A stretch of DNA of 64,000 bases from Desulfovibrio litoralis DSM 11393 (GTDB taxonomy: Bacteria > Desulfobacterota > Desulfovibrionia > Desulfovibrionales > Desulfovibrionaceae), in the NCBI RefSeq assembly GCF_900143255.1, contig NZ_FRDI01000002.1, positions 296,851-360,850 of the forward strand, in the 5' to 3' direction. The translations under genes were made by a program, and so were the position numbers. The notes beneath the pieces are model-generated. The model was not told the DNA's origin, ran no database searches, and worked only from the letters and a program-made list of their open reading frames with translations. This document shows positions 24,737 through 34,649 of this stretch, piece by piece; the stretch's first letter is position 1, and every line of letters begins with the position of its first letter.

Positions 24737-26119
24737 TTATTTGACATCATTAAGAATTGTTCTCATGATTTTTGATTTGTTCAGACATTCCTGCCATTCT
24801 GCTTCGGGTTTTGACTCAGAAATAATGCCTGCTCCTGCCTGCCAGTATATTTTATTTTTATTTGCCCATAGGCTACGAATGGCGATGCCAAAATCAAGGT
24901 GTATGGCATCTTTGTCCAGACCTATCCAGCCTATTGCTCCGGCATATGCAGCTCTTGGTATTTTTTCCAAATCGGCAATTAATTCAAAAGATTTTTGTTT
25001 AGGGGCTCCGCTAACTGTTCCGGCGGGAAAGGTCGCTTTAATTACATCAACCGCATCACAGTCGGAACGTAATTTTGCTTGAATGCGTGAAGTTAAGTGC
25101 ATTACATGAGAAAAACGTTCTAATTCCATATAGCGTTCAAGTTTAACCGAACCTATTTCGGCGACTTCTGAAAGATCGTTACGTCCTAAATCCACCAACA
25201 TAACGTGTTCGGCCTGATCTTTTGGGTCTGAGAGTAACTCGTCTGCCAAGAGAGCGTCTTCGATAGAGTCGTCGCTGCGGTGTCTTGTTCCGGCGATAGG
25301 ACAAAGGCGTAAATTTCCGCCATCACAGGAAATCATTAATTCAGGCGAAGAACCTAAAAGTGTTCCGTCAGGCAGGTTCATATAAAACATATAAGGAGAA
25401 GGGTTTAAACGACGTAAACGACGGTATAAAGTAAAGGTATCTTCTTTTAACTGTGCTTGAAAATGTGCGGATAAAACGAGTTGAACGGCTTCACCTTGAT
25501 TTATCAAATCTTTTGCACGTATAACGTTATTGATATATTCTTCTTTTATTGTATCTTTGTTGTGATAATTACTTGGAATATTTGAATGTTTTTTGCTCGC
25601 TTCTTTGAGTTTTATCTTGCTGTCTAAGAGAGAGAGTTTGGTAATTCGATTATAAATATGGTCAAAAATAATAACTGTTCCGGGCAAGGCTAAACCAAGA
25701 CAGGCATCTTTTGCGGGTAATTTTGTTTGTAATTTGGGGTTAAACAAAGAAACAAGCCCGTATCCTAAATATCCGTATAATGCTCTTGTGATCGGAGCTT
25801 GGGGTGAAATCTCTTGATCGGGTTTAATTTCAAGTGTTTTTATAAGTGTTCTTAAACCTTCGACAAAGGGTAAGCCGATAAGTTCTTTCATCTCGTCAAA
25901 GCGACTATCTAAAATGTCTAAATCTAATTTATCATCATTATTATTGATATGTAATAAAAAATCTGTGGCGATGATACTATAACGCCCCCAAGTTCCGTCA
26001 ACAGCGGCACTTTCCAATAATATTCCGTATTTTTCCCCGACTAAACGCATAAATAAACCAACGGGCGTTTCTAAATCGCTTTCTAAGATAGAAGCTTTTT
26101 GTTGTAAGCTGATTTTCAT
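24737..26119 (-). CDS. trpE: Anthranilate synthase component I
   Basis: Chorismate-binding enzyme that makes anthranilate from chorismate and ammonia, normally supplied by TrpG. Motifs are the N-terminal LLESAAVDG (feedback-tryptophan LLES element), NPSPYMFYMNLPDGTLLGSSPEL, PIAGTRHR, DLGRNDL, ATFPAGTVSGAPK and IHLDFGIAIRS...QAGAGIISES. All are well conserved, so TrpE itself looks active. At 460 residues it is slightly short for the family. It is first in the trp operon and is preceded by two leader-peptide attenuators. With the partner TrpG domain degenerate, ammonia-dependent activity is inferred. Confidence 0.96.
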   Translation of the reverse strand: MKISLQQKASILESDLETPVGLFMRLVGEKYGILLESAAVDGTWGRYSIIATDFLLHINNNDDKLDLDILDSRFDEMKELIGLPFVEGLRTLIKTLEIKPDQEISPQAPITRALYGYLGYGLVSLFNPKLQTKLPAKDACLGLALPGTVIIFDHIYNRITKLSLLDSKIKLKEASKKHSNIPSNYHNKDTIKEEYINNVIRAKDLINQGEAVQLVLSAHFQAQLKEDTFTLYRRLRRLNPSPYMFYMNLPDGTLLGSSPELMISCDGGNLRLCPIAGTRHRSDDSIEDALLADELLSDPKDQAEHVMLVDLGRNDLSEVAEIGSVKLERYMELERFSHVMHLTSRIQAKLRSDCDAVDVIKATFPAGTVSGAPKQKSFELIADLEKIPRAAYAGAIGWIGLDKDAIHLDFGIAIRSLWANKNKIYWQAGAGIISESKPEAEWQECLNKSKIMRTILNDVK

Positions 26120-26160
26120 TTGATTAATCCTTTTATTAATAGTTAGTGTTTAAAAGCAAT

Positions 26161-26197
26161 AAAAAAACCGCTTCTTGTGGTTAGTAAGAAGCGGTTT
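26161..26197 (-). terminator. trp attenuator terminator 2 (trpE-proximal)
   Basis: A 12-bp perfect stem, AAACCGCTTCTT (26165-26176) with AAGAAGCGGTTT (26186-26197), has a 9-nt loop. On the minus strand it is followed by a run of T. The 5' arm CTTCTTAC can instead pair with GTAAGAAG, located 13 nt after the three Trp codons of leader peptide 2, giving an 8-bp antiterminator. Confidence 0.88.
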
Positions 26198-26224
26198 AGC
26201 GAAATAAACTTAAAGGTCGATCGT

Positions 26225-26323
26225 TTAGACCCTACTTCTTACAATAGAGTAATTCCACCACCAAGAAAAAGTGTTGTTTTTAAAGTTTAAGCGAGAATTT
26301 TTTGTTGTTGAATTTAAGATCAT
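26225..26323 (-). CDS. trpL: Trp leader peptide 2 (32 aa, three consecutive Trp)
   Basis: ATG at 26323, preceded by AAAGG. It codes MILNSTTKNSRLNF then KNNTFSWWWNYSIVRSRV and stops. Three Trp codons in a row occur at positions 21-23 of the peptide. The sequence right after them contains GTAAGAAG, the antiterminator arm. A ribosome stalled at Trp would leave that arm free; a ribosome reaching the stop would cover it and allow terminator 2. This is classical ribosome-mediated attenuation. Confidence 0.88.
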   Translation of the reverse strand: MILNSTTKNSRLNFKNNTFSWWWNYSIVRSRV

Positions 26324-26362
26324 AATGTTACCTTTAAAAGTTTGTTTGTTGATTTTGTTAAT

Positions 26363-26392
26363 AAAAAAAGGCTGTGGTTTAACACAGCCTTT
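26363..26392 (-). terminator. trp attenuator terminator 1 (promoter-proximal)
   Basis: Stem AAAGGCTGTG (26367-26376) with CACAGCCTTT (26383-26392), loop of 6, followed by seven T on the minus strand. Its 5' arm AAGGCTGTG (RNA sense) can pair with CGCAGTCTT near the end of leader peptide 1 (nine pairs including two G-U), which would act as antiterminator. Confidence 0.85.
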
Positions 26393-26419
26393 GGGAATAT
26401 ACTTTTTACAGGGTACAAC

Positions 26420-26488
26420 TTAAGACTGCGAAAAACGCAAGTTGATTAAGTTTTGCCACCACAAGTTGTTGTTTGATAGATATATCAT
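26420..26488 (-). CDS. Trp leader peptide 1 (22 aa, two consecutive Trp)
   Basis: ATG at 26488, preceded by AAGGG at 7 nt. It codes MIYLSNNNLWWQNLINLRF then SQS and stops. Two adjacent Trp codons sit at positions 10-11. AACTTAA and TGCG right after the Trp codons can pair with CGCA and TTAAGTT to make the competing 1:2 hairpin. The design repeats that of leader peptide 2. Confidence 0.85.
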   Translation of the reverse strand: MIYLSNNNLWWQNLINLRFSQS

Positions 26489-26547
26489 TGTAAGACCCTT
26501 AATAACAGAATTGAGATTACTGTTAAATTTTTAGTTAATCTGTTAAG

Positions 26548-26576
26548 AAAATATCTCTCAAGAAAAAAAATGTCAA
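26548..26576 (-). promoter_or_regulatory. trp operon promoter
   Basis: On the minus strand, TTGACA (26571-26576), exactly 17 nt of spacer, then TATTTT (26548-26553). Transcription would start near 26541, about 50 nt before leader peptide 1. No clear TrpR operator was recognised. Confidence 0.8.
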
Positions 26577-26855
26577 GTTTTTTGAAAATAATTTTTATTA
26601 CATATGCTATAATATGCTATTCAATTATATGTGTTATATGATTTTTTTTGTTTAATTTCAATATAAACATTATTTTTTATATACCTGATTTGTTCTGTTA
26701 ATATATTTTTATATGTTTTTCTCATATTTAGTATATTTTTTGTTGACCTTTTGACGCTTTTCATTCATAAGTTAAACGTCCGTGAAGTTCAGCAGATGTT
26801 TGCAGAACATGGTTTGCACGGTTTAGGTTTCATAATTTTCAAGAGGTTTATTTTT

Positions 26856-27122
26856 ATGTCTAAGTCAATTTATGTGGGTAATCTCCCTTGGTCTGCAACT
26901 GAAGAAGAAGTTGCCAATCTTTTTGCTGAACACGGCACTGTCCAATCAGTTAAACTCGTAACAGACCGTGAAACAGGGCGTGCCCGTGGTTTTGGTTTTG
27001 TTGAGATGGACGATGCTACTGCTACTGCTGCTGTAGAAGCTCTCGACAACTCAAACTTTGGCGGACGTACTCTTCGTGTTAACGAAGCTCGTCCTCGCAC
27101 TCCTCGTGCTCCACGCATGTAA
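26856..27122 (+). CDS. RRM-domain RNA-binding protein (cyanobacterial Rbp/CIRP-like)
   Basis: 88 residues forming a single RNA-recognition motif: RNP2 IYVGNLPW at residues 5-12, RNP1 RGFGFVEM at about 44-51, and a short basic tail RPRTPRAPRM. Such proteins bind single-stranded RNA and are often cold-induced chaperones. ATG 26856 with GAGG upstream is chosen; an open frame extends 35 codons further up but lacks the RRM and any ribosome-binding site. The 5' untranslated region is probably long. Codon use is biased to few codons, which suggests high expression. Confidence 0.9.
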   Translation: MSKSIYVGNLPWSATEEEVANLFAEHGTVQSVKLVTDRETGRARGFGFVEMDDATATAAVEALDNSNFGGRTLRVNEARPRTPRAPRM

Positions 27123-27146
27123 CCCACAGATTATTCGAAAAACAAT

Positions 27147-27180
27147 AAAACCACTTTGATGTTTCAGAGTGGTTTTTTTT
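27147..27180 (+). terminator. Terminator of the RRM gene
   Basis: CCACTTTGA pairs with TCAGAGTGG (one G-U) around a TGTT loop, extended by AAAA/TTTT and followed by a T-run. Confidence 0.9.
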
Positions 27181-27287
27181 ATTTGTGTATAAAATTTATC
27201 GGAATATTAACTTAACAAAATTTTAGCCTGTATTTTAGCCTGTAAAGTATTAGTGGCACCAGTTCAATGATGGACCAATTATTCTGG

Positions 27288-27470
27288 CTAAGTCATTTCA
27301 ATGCAATCAGCGGGACAGATCGCAATAGCTTCTTTAACACAAGGAGCGGTGCTTTCCGGTGCAATAACCAGAGCTTTGTCTCCATTACTGTTCATTATAA
27401 AGACGCTTGGGCAAACTTCTTCGCACCCTCCGCAACCGACACAGTCGCCTTCATATATTACGATAAACAT
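27288..27470 (-). CDS. [4Fe-4S] ferredoxin
   Basis: 60 residues with the cluster motif CVGCGGCEEVCP at residues 10-21 and a C-terminal CPADCIE. Layout resembles the short single-cluster ferredoxins of Desulfovibrio (compare CIACESC...CPVQCI). It carries electrons in the cytoplasm; its partners cannot be told from here. ATG 27470 has AGGG upstream at about 10 nt and is preferred over TTG 27476. It lies 17 nt after the hybrid-kinase gene on the same strand, so it can be co-transcribed with it. Confidence 0.92.
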   Translation of the reverse strand: MFIVIYEGDCVGCGGCEEVCPSVFIMNSNGDKALVIAPESTAPCVKEAIAICPADCIEMT

Positions 27471-27486
27471 TTTCAATATCCCTAAT

Positions 27487-30400
27487 TTATTGTTTTAGTG
27501 TGTTATTATGAATAATTTCTAATGCTTCTTCAAAGTCAAAACGTTGCACTTTTTCAGAGAGTAATTGAAAATCAGTCGTAGAAAAGAGAGTTTTTAATTC
27601 TTGAGTATTTTCTTCAAAAACTTGTATCGCTTCAGAATCATCGTCTTTTAAAAGAGTCTCAAGTTTATTTAAAATTGTAATTAGTTTTGTTTGGTCTATA
27701 ATTTTTTCCGGACTTTTGGTTATTGTTTGATTTACAAGCTCTGATTTGAGCTCTTCAGGAGTTTCTGGCGTTTTTTGTGCAGTTTCTTCTGTTGGGTTGA
27801 GCCATGTGTTTAGTTGGATACAAATATTTTCAAAAATAAGATCATTTTTACTTAACATATTTTGAATTTCTTCTTTTGTTGTCGTACTGTTTTCTTTTAA
27901 GGCGTGTTCCAGTTCGGCGGAGATACTTGATAATTCGTCTGCACCAAGAGAGGCCGCAAGACCTTTTACCGTGTGTGCCAGCCGTTCAGCACCAGAGTTA
28001 TCATTATTTTCTATCAGAGAACGTAATTCTTCGTGGGCATTTCCGTTGTATTTGATAAATTGTTCTGCGAGTTTTCTATAAAGCTTTAGGTTCCCGCCTA
28101 ATCTTGCAAGGGCTTTTTCTATATTAATTCCCTTCATAAGTTTGGCGTTATTTGCGATTGCCTGTTCTTGTGTTGTTGGTTCTGTTTTGTCTTGTACTTT
28201 GGCAATATTTGTTCCTTTTGATGTTGTTGTAACATCATAAGGTTTTTGTAGGGTCTTATCGGTAGGATGCACCGATGTGGCAAGCTCAGTAACTTCTTTT
28301 TTTGTTTGTTTTTCTGTTGGTACAAAATGACGTTTTTTCAGCCAATGATCAATAACAGAGAAAAAACGATTAATTTCAATTGGTTTTGAAATATGATCAT
28401 TCATTCCGACATTAAGGCAACGTTGACGCTCTTCAACCAATGCGTGTGCAGTCATTGCGATTATGGGCAATTTGCTAAATCTTTGATCTTTGCGTATTTG
28501 TTTTGTGGCTCCATATCCGTCCATCACCGGCATTTGAAGATCCATCAATATAAGATTATATTGATCGTTTGAGTTAGAGAGCATATCTATGGCTTCTTGT
28601 CCGTTGTTTGCGATAGTAACGGTCGCGCCGGCATCTTCTAATAGTTCGACGGCGATTTGTTGGTTTACAAGGTTATCTTCAACCAACAATATTTTTGCAC
28701 CGGTGAAATTAATATCGCTGGTATTAATTTCACTTAATTGTTCATTTTGTAGTCCGGTGTTTCCCTGGGTTTCTATAGAGTCTGGATCTTGGTCTTCGTT
28801 ACTTAGAGCGAACATAATAGAATCAAGCAGAACCGATTGGTTAATAGGTTTATGTAAAAAACCTGATGCTCCGGCGTCTTCGGCTTGTTGTTGTACTTCT
28901 GAACGCCCAAAAGCCGTAACCAGAATAATTTTCGGTTGTGATTTAAGGTTAAGTTTTTGAAAAATATGGGTCATGGCTTCAATACCGTCAATTTCCGGCA
29001 TTTTCCAGTCCATAAATACAAGTTGGAAGGGGTCGTCTTGATCTGCTTTTATCAGCATTTGAAAAGCTTCTTTTGCTGATGCCGCACTATTAACTTTAAA
29101 GCCAAAGCCCGCAATCAAACTTGTTAAAACTTCTCTAGCAGCACTATTGTCGTCAACAACCAAAATATTTGTTTGTAACGCCGGAAGAGCGGTTTTTTGA
29201 ACCTGTAAGTCTTCATTACCTCTTTCAAGCAAGGCATCAAAGCTGATTTCCGTTCCTTGACCAATTTCGCTTTTGACTTTAATACTTCCTTCCATCATTT
29301 CAACAAGGCGCTTGGTAATAGTAAGACCAAGTCCGGTTCCGCCAAAGCGTCTTGTTGTTGACCCGTCTGCTTGAGTAAAAGCTTTGAACAGATTTTTTTG
29401 TTGATCCGGGGTCATGCCTATTCCGGTATCTTTAACGCTAAATATTAGTTTTATCTTGTTTTTTTCTTCTGATTCCAGCCTACAGGAAAGTATTACTTCT
29501 CCTTTGTCCGTAAACTTAACAGAGTTATTCATCAGGTTGGTGATTATTTGTCCTAATTTAAGAGGGTCGCCGATAAGGTTATGCGGAACGTCTTTTTCTA
29601 TGACAAACAATATCTCCAAATCTTTTTCGTTGGCTTTTTGTGAAACTAAAACGCTGATGTTTTCAAAAATATCATCGAGGCGAAAAGGGATATAGTCTAA
29701 AGTAAGTTGACCTGATTCGATTTTTGAAAAATCAAGAATATCGTTAATTATTCCTAATAGGGTAGTTCCGGCGGAATAAATATTTGAAATATAGTTGTGT
29801 TGTTTAGGAGTAAGTTTTGTTTTTTGAGCTAAATAAGCCATGCCTATAACTGCGTTCATCGGGGTTCTGATTTCGTGGCTCATATTGGCTAAAAATTCAC
29901 TTTTAGCTTTATTAGCAACATCAGCGGCCATTTTTGCATTAATTAGTTCTTTGGTTCTCTCTTCGAGGGCTTCTGCCATTTCGTCAAAAGAGTGAGCAAG
30001 TATTCCGACTTCTCCTTTTAATCCGCCTAAGTGAGAACGTGTTGTTAAGTTTCCTTTGGCAAGAGATTGTGCAGAACGCAGTAATGATACAAGCGGTTGA
30101 ATCAGTGCTTTTTGGCTTAAAAACCAAGTTGTTAACAGGGTGAAAACAGTTACTGCCAAAAGTGCGGTTAAGTCTCGCCATAAAAAAGTATTGGCGTTGT
30201 TTTTTATAGAAGTTGCGGGAATAGAGATAACGCTTGCAAGATATAATCTTTTATTGTCCGGACGAGTTAAACGTTCGTAAGTTATATTTATCTTTTCTCC
30301 GTTTTTATCTGTTTCCGTAAATTTTCCAAAAGCTTCTTTTTGATTTTTGATTTTATCCCAAAGCTCAGAAGAAAGAAATGCCAGTTCGGCGTTATCTTCG

Positions 30401-31050
30401 TCTTTTTGGTTTTGTTCCGGTGGATATCTTGAGACTATTGCACCGTTTCTGTCTATCAGTGTAAATTTTGCACCTTTTATTGAATTAAGAAGAGAATAAT
30501 CGATAACACCGGTGTTTTGTTGTATGCTGGCTATTATAACTGTAGTAATTTCCCCATTTTTATCTTTTATCGGATAAGAAAAGTGGAGTGTGTTTTTTTC
30601 TAAAATATTGTCAAGTTTTAGGTTGCCAATACTAAAATCACCTGATTTGACAGCGTTTTGAAAAGAATCTTCATCTTTTATGTTGATGCCGGGTTTCCAA
30701 TCTACTCCTGATGCAAAGACATAGCCATCTTTGTCAGCTAAAAATATGTTGTTGTAAATTGGATATTGGTCAACCAGGGCTTGTAAAATATTGGTAGAAA
30801 AGGCAATATTTTTTTCTTGTATTTCGTCTAGTTGAGATAACGTTTTTAATAATACTCTAGTGTTTTCGACTAAAAGCTGATTTTGTGTTCCAACAGTCAA
30901 GATAAGGTCGCTTGATCTGTTGTCTACGTCTTGCATATAAATATTTTTGCTTTCTATGCTTGAATATACAATGGTTATAGCAGCCGGAATAACAGCTAAC
31001 AATACTATAAAATATAAAATTTTACTTATGGAGCCTGAAAATAGTTTCAT
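27487..31050 (-). CDS. Hybrid sensor kinase HK1 (Cache-HAMP-HisKA-HATPase-REC-REC-Hpt)
   Basis: 1187 residues. Order: TM1 (about 10-30), periplasmic Cache-type sensor, TM2 (about 288-308), HAMP, HisKA with His392 in [18 protein letters not shown], HATPase ([24 protein letters not shown]), receiver 1 with Asp681 ([11 protein letters not shown]), receiver 2 with Asp837 ([11 protein letters not shown]), Hpt with His1026 ([12 protein letters not shown]), and a 60-residue tail. All catalytic residues are present, so a complete internal phosphorelay is expected. It is the most intact of three paralogues in this window. The signal is unknown. Confidence 0.93.
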   Translation of the reverse strand: MKLFSGSISKILYFIVLLAVIPAAITIVYSSIESKNIYMQDVDNRSSDLILTVGTQNQLLVENTRVLLKTLSQLDEIQEKNIAFSTNILQALVDQYPIYNNIFLADKDGYVFASGVDWKPGINIKDEDSFQNAVKSGDFSIGNLKLDNILEKNTLHFSYPIKDKNGEITTVIIASIQQNTGVIDYSLLNSIKGAKFTLIDRNGAIVSRYPPEQNQKDEDNAELAFLSSELWDKIKNQKEAFGKFTETDKNGEKINITYERLTRPDNKRLYLASVISIPATSIKNNANTFLWRDLTALLAVTVFTLLTTWFLSQKALIQPLVSLLRSAQSLAKGNLTTRSHLGGLKGEVGILAHSFDEMAEALEERTKELINAKMAADVANKAKSEFLANMSHEIRTPMNAVIGMAYLAQKTKLTPKQHNYISNIYSAGTTLLGIINDILDFSKIESGQLTLDYIPFRLDDIFENISVLVSQKANEKDLEILFVIEKDVPHNLIGDPLKLGQIITNLMNNSVKFTDKGEVILSCRLESEEKNKIKLIFSVKDTGIGMTPDQQKNLFKAFTQADGSTTRRFGGTGLGLTITKRLVEMMEGSIKVKSEIGQGTEISFDALLERGNEDLQVQKTALPALQTNILVVDDNSAAREVLTSLIAGFGFKVNSAASAKEAFQMLIKADQDDPFQLVFMDWKMPEIDGIEAMTHIFQKLNLKSQPKIILVTAFGRSEVQQQAEDAGASGFLHKPINQSVLLDSIMFALSNEDQDPDSIETQGNTGLQNEQLSEINTSDINFTGAKILLVEDNLVNQQIAVELLEDAGATVTIANNGQEAIDMLSNSNDQYNLILMDLQMPVMDGYGATKQIRKDQRFSKLPIIAMTAHALVEERQRCLNVGMNDHISKPIEINRFFSVIDHWLKKRHFVPTEKQTKKEVTELATSVHPTDKTLQKPYDVTTTSKGTNIAKVQDKTEPTTQEQAIANNAKLMKGINIEKALARLGGNLKLYRKLAEQFIKYNGNAHEELRSLIENNDNSGAERLAHTVKGLAASLGADELSSISAELEHALKENSTTTKEEIQNMLSKNDLIFENICIQLNTWLNPTEETAQKTPETPEELKSELVNQTITKSPEKIIDQTKLITILNKLETLLKDDDSEAIQVFEENTQELKTLFSTTDFQLLSEKVQRFDFEEALEIIHNNTLKQ

Positions 31051-31177
31051 AACGTTGTTCTACCGATATTATTAAGTGCTTAATTGTTAAGTATTTTTGT
31101 TTTATAAAAGGTTAAGTTTATTTTTAGCGTGTTATTTGTAAACTGTCTATTGTAAATTGTGGTAAATTAAAGTTTGG

Positions 31178-34150
31178 TTAGTGAGAGTTAATTAATTCTT
31201 CAAGCATAACGATAACAGAATCATAATTTATATTGTTTATGTTTTTCAATATGTTTTGCAGTATGTCATTGGGATATTCTTTGTTTAATTTAGATAAATT
31301 TTGTTTAAACAAAACAGCTCCTTCCGAGTCGTCATTTTTTAATAATTGAATAATTTGTAGGATAATAGTTTTTAATTCTGTTTCTTGGGGGTTAATTATC
31401 TCTCGTCCATTTCGCCAAATATTTAAAGTTTCAAATAATTGTTCAACATCAAAAGGTTTACCTATGTATCCGTCCATGTCGACTTCTTGGCATTTTCTTT
31501 TTTCTGAGTCATCAGTTGAGGCAGTCATTGCAATAACAGGTAAGAGTTCAAATCTTTTGTCGGCTCTTATTTTTCTTGTTGCTTCTATTCCACCAAGAAC
31601 GGGCATTTGCAGATCCATTAAGACGACGCTTACTTTATTGTTTTTAGAATAAATATCGTTTAATATATCTAGGGCTTCTTGACCATTATTGGCAATTAAT
31701 ACTTTATAATTAGCGCTTTCCAATATGTCGACAGCAATTTCTTGATTTATAAGGTTGTCTTCGACCAATAAAATCAGGTTATTGTTTTGTGAGGTGGGTG
31801 TTGTTTTAGCTGGTACGATGCGTTTGAGGTCTTTTGGTATTTCTTCTAGTTCTTCCGCATTAGAGTTTGTTTGATCAATAAGTTTATTTTGTTTTATTAA
31901 AGAGCTGAGTGTGTCATTAATAATTGAACCGTCTAGAGGTTTATGCAGAAATCCGTCTACTCCAAACGTTTTGGCTTTGTCTGTTATTTCTTTTTTGTTG
32001 TATGTTGTTAAGAAGATAACAGTCGGTATTTTGTTTAATCCAAGATTTTTTTTAATATTTTTTGTTGTTTCAAGGCTGTCTGAGTCTGGCATTCGCCAAT
32101 TAATTAAAACTAAATCATAAGGCATATTCTTTTTATCGGCATTTTTAAGCTCGGTTAACCCTTCGCTTGTATCTGCTACGCCGTATGCCGTATAATTAAG
32201 ACTAGAGAGAATTGTTTTCATTGATTTTCTGCTAAGGTCATCGTCATCAATGATTAACGTTTTTATGTCGAGGTGGTGGCTTGGTTTTAGGGCAGCAACG
32301 TTTTGTTTGGTTAATTTAAAGGTTGCAGAACACAATATTTTTGTTCCTTTTCCTGCTTGACTGTGAATTGTTATATTGCCTTTCATCAAAGTTAAAAGTC
32401 GTTTACAGATAGCTAAGCCCAAACCTGATCCGCCAAAGACTCTGGTTGATGAGGTATCGGCTTGTGAAAAAGCGGTAAATAGTTTGTTTGATTGTTCTTT
32501 TCCTATACCTATTCCGCTATCGGTAATTTCAAAAACAAGAGTAACTTGGTGTTGAAATATTCCGGCAGAGCTTATATCTAAACGCACAAAACCGCTATTT
32601 GTAAACTTTATGGCATTTTCCAAGAGATTATTTAATATTTGAGCGAGGCGAAGAGGGTCGCCTATTATCGAACGCGGAATATTTTTATCTACATAAAAAG
32701 TAAAATTAAGCTTTTTTTGTTTTGCACGTTCTTCATGAGTATTTATAATACCGTTGATTAAAAGGTTAAGATCAAAAGGTATTTGTTCAAGATCCATTTT
32801 TCCGGCTTCTATTTTAGAGAAGTCTAAAATATCGTTAATTACTTTTAAAAGTTGATGGCCGGCGGAATGAATTCTTTGCAGATAGTCGAGTTGTTTTGTT
32901 GTGAGTGGAGATTTCATGCATAAATGTGCAAGTCCTATAATTGCATTCATAGGAGTTCGCATTTCATGACTTATATTTGCCAAAAATTCGCTTTTTGCTT
33001 TTATGGCACTTTCTGATTGTTCTGTTGCCTCATTAAGCTCGGTTGTACGCTCTTTTAGCGTTTTTGAAATATTGTTGAAGGCAACGGCGATATTTTTAAA
33101 TTCTATAATCGGGTCTTTGATTGATGTTAGGTTATCAAAATCGCCGTTTTTTAAAGAGTTAACAGCAGAAATTAAGCGGTAGGTGGGTCTTCTTAATAAA
33201 AAGAAGCTAATTCCCGGTGCTAAAATCAAGGTCAACAAGAAAGCGATTATAAAGCGATATAAAGTATGATATAAAAGGGCGTTGGCATCAGCATAAATTG
33301 GAGCTTGCGGCAAAGAAAAGAGTAGGTGAATATCAAAACCGGGTACAGCATCTAAATTTAAGTTGGAGAAAGTCATTATAATATCGTCGGCTTCTCCTCT
33401 TTGAGTTTGAGGGTCAACGGTTTGCCCTTTATCTTTATTGGGGTTTAAACTCCACCACATACTTGGCGGAACGTTATCGGCAGGCATCATTTCAGGATTA
33501 TACGGATATGAGGAAATGAGTTTTCCTTGTGAATCAATAAGTTCGATATATGCACCCTCTGAGAGTCTTATGCCATCTCCGATAAAACGCTGAAGTGCGG
33601 GAATTTGTATTGCCCCAACTAAAACGGCAACGATTTGTCCGTCTTTTGCTAAAACAGGATAAGCTACATATAATACAGGAAAATTGGCATCGCCACCATA
33701 CCTGCTTATTACGTCAACGCCACTTATGACAAAATCTCGATAACGTAAGGCGTTTACAAAAAAAGGCACATCAACCACATCCGGAGTGGCTTCGCCTTCT
33801 ACCCCTGAGACTAATAAGTTACCGCGAGTATCATATAACAAGAGATTGTTATAGATTTTACTTTCATTTGTAAGCTGGTGCAAGAGGGCTTGTGAGGCGT
33901 TTAAGTCAAGGTCGCGCACGGGGCTTGCTTGAGATAATAAAAAAAAATGGTTTCTTACATGGTTAAATATTTGTTCTTGTTGGTTACTTAATGTGTTGGT
34001 GATATTTTCCGCTCGCAGATTAGAGCCTTGAATAATCGCTCTTCTTTGTTGTACCCCCGAAAATAAAATAATACACAATGCCGGTACTGTTGCAAGCAAG
34101 AGTATTATTGTAAGAGTTCGGTGAACAGAGCCAACAAAATAACGTAACAT
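31178..34150 (-). CDS. Hybrid sensor kinase HK2 (Cache-HAMP-HisKA-HATPase-pseudoREC-REC)
   Basis: 990 residues, paralogous to HK1 from TM1 (VHRTLTIILLLATVPALCIILFSG) onward. HisKA His395 in [18 protein letters not shown] and the HATPase boxes (DSGIGIG, GGSGLGLAI) are intact. Receiver 1 has Asn684 where the phospho-acceptor Asp should be (VLINWRMPD, codon AAT), so it should not be phosphorylated. Receiver 2 is complete with Asp846 ([11 protein letters not shown]). No Hpt domain is present; the protein passes directly to the shared 60-residue tail (LKNDDSEGAVLFKQN). It may pass phosphate to an external Hpt or regulator. Upstream 127 nt separate it from HK1. Confidence 0.92.
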   Translation of the reverse strand: MLRYFVGSVHRTLTIILLLATVPALCIILFSGVQQRRAIIQGSNLRAENITNTLSNQQEQIFNHVRNHFFLLSQASPVRDLDLNASQALLHQLTNESKIYNNLLLYDTRGNLLVSGVEGEATPDVVDVPFFVNALRYRDFVISGVDVISRYGGDANFPVLYVAYPVLAKDGQIVAVLVGAIQIPALQRFIGDGIRLSEGAYIELIDSQGKLISSYPYNPEMMPADNVPPSMWWSLNPNKDKGQTVDPQTQRGEADDIIMTFSNLNLDAVPGFDIHLLFSLPQAPIYADANALLYHTLYRFIIAFLLTLILAPGISFFLLRRPTYRLISAVNSLKNGDFDNLTSIKDPIIEFKNIAVAFNNISKTLKERTTELNEATEQSESAIKAKSEFLANISHEMRTPMNAIIGLAHLCMKSPLTTKQLDYLQRIHSAGHQLLKVINDILDFSKIEAGKMDLEQIPFDLNLLINGIINTHEERAKQKKLNFTFYVDKNIPRSIIGDPLRLAQILNNLLENAIKFTNSGFVRLDISSAGIFQHQVTLVFEITDSGIGIGKEQSNKLFTAFSQADTSSTRVFGGSGLGLAICKRLLTLMKGNITIHSQAGKGTKILCSATFKLTKQNVAALKPSHHLDIKTLIIDDDDLSRKSMKTILSSLNYTAYGVADTSEGLTELKNADKKNMPYDLVLINWRMPDSDSLETTKNIKKNLGLNKIPTVIFLTTYNKKEITDKAKTFGVDGFLHKPLDGSIINDTLSSLIKQNKLIDQTNSNAEELEEIPKDLKRIVPAKTTPTSQNNNLILLVEDNLINQEIAVDILESANYKVLIANNGQEALDILNDIYSKNNKVSVVLMDLQMPVLGGIEATRKIRADKRFELLPVIAMTASTDDSEKRKCQEVDMDGYIGKPFDVEQLFETLNIWRNGREIINPQETELKTIILQIIQLLKNDDSEGAVLFKQNLSKLNKEYPNDILQNILKNINNINYDSVIVMLEELINSH

Positions 34151-34292
34151 TTTTAAGTATACCCGATTTTTATATTAATAATGCGATAGTTGATATATTT
34201 AATCAAAGGTGTTTTGTTTAAATGCCTTTTTATTAAAACTAACAGTTTAGTTTTTTTAATACATTTAACACAGGTGTTATATTGATATGAAA

Positions 34293-34468
34293 TATTGAAC
34301 AATAGACTCAAAGAGGCTTTCGTTAGAAAGACACTCCAAAAATCACGAATAAGAAAAACTTATTTTTCCTGTGAAATGAATTTTTTTGTGCCTTAAGGCA
34401 TTTTATGCGGTGTCTAAACAAAGCATAAAATGATGAACAAAGAACGCAAAACCGAGTTTTGCAATGTT
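34293..34468 (-). repeat. Intergenic repeat element, copy E
   Basis: Reverse copy between HK2 and dapB. It contains CAATAGACTC (worn tail), CTTTCGTTAGAAAG, GACACTCCAAAAATCACGAATAAG, the CATTTTATGC...GCATAAAATG hairpin and GCAAAACCGAGTTTTGC. Both arms of hairpin 2 differ from the usual CG...CG ends in a matching way (G-C replaced by A-T). The remaining 34150-34650 gap holds this copy plus one inverted repeat. Confidence 0.78.
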
Positions 34469-34553
34469 TTTTTATATAGTTTGGTTATAGACTATACTAA
34501 AATCAATAAAATATAACAAGCATAAAATAATATTAATTATCATAAACACTAAT

Positions 34554-34607
34554 CGACAAAAGTTTCCGACTGAAAGAATTTAAGCAAACAGGCGGAAACT
34601 TTTGTTG
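34554..34607 (-). repeat. Inverted repeat downstream of dapB
   Basis: CGACAAAAGTTTCCG and CGGAAACTTTTGTTG form a 15-bp stem (one G-U) with a 24-nt loop, 43 nt after the dapB stop. It may be a transcript end or RNA stabiliser; no long T-run follows. Confidence 0.6.
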
Positions 34608-34649
34608 ATATAAAAAACTAAATTTAACAATAGATTAAGATATGATAAA

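Noticed and set aside
26751-26855. 35-residue N-terminal extension of the RRM protein
   Set aside because: It lacks a ribosome-binding site, and the RRM fold begins right after ATG 26856 with GAGG upstream; the region is more likely 5' untranslated RNA.
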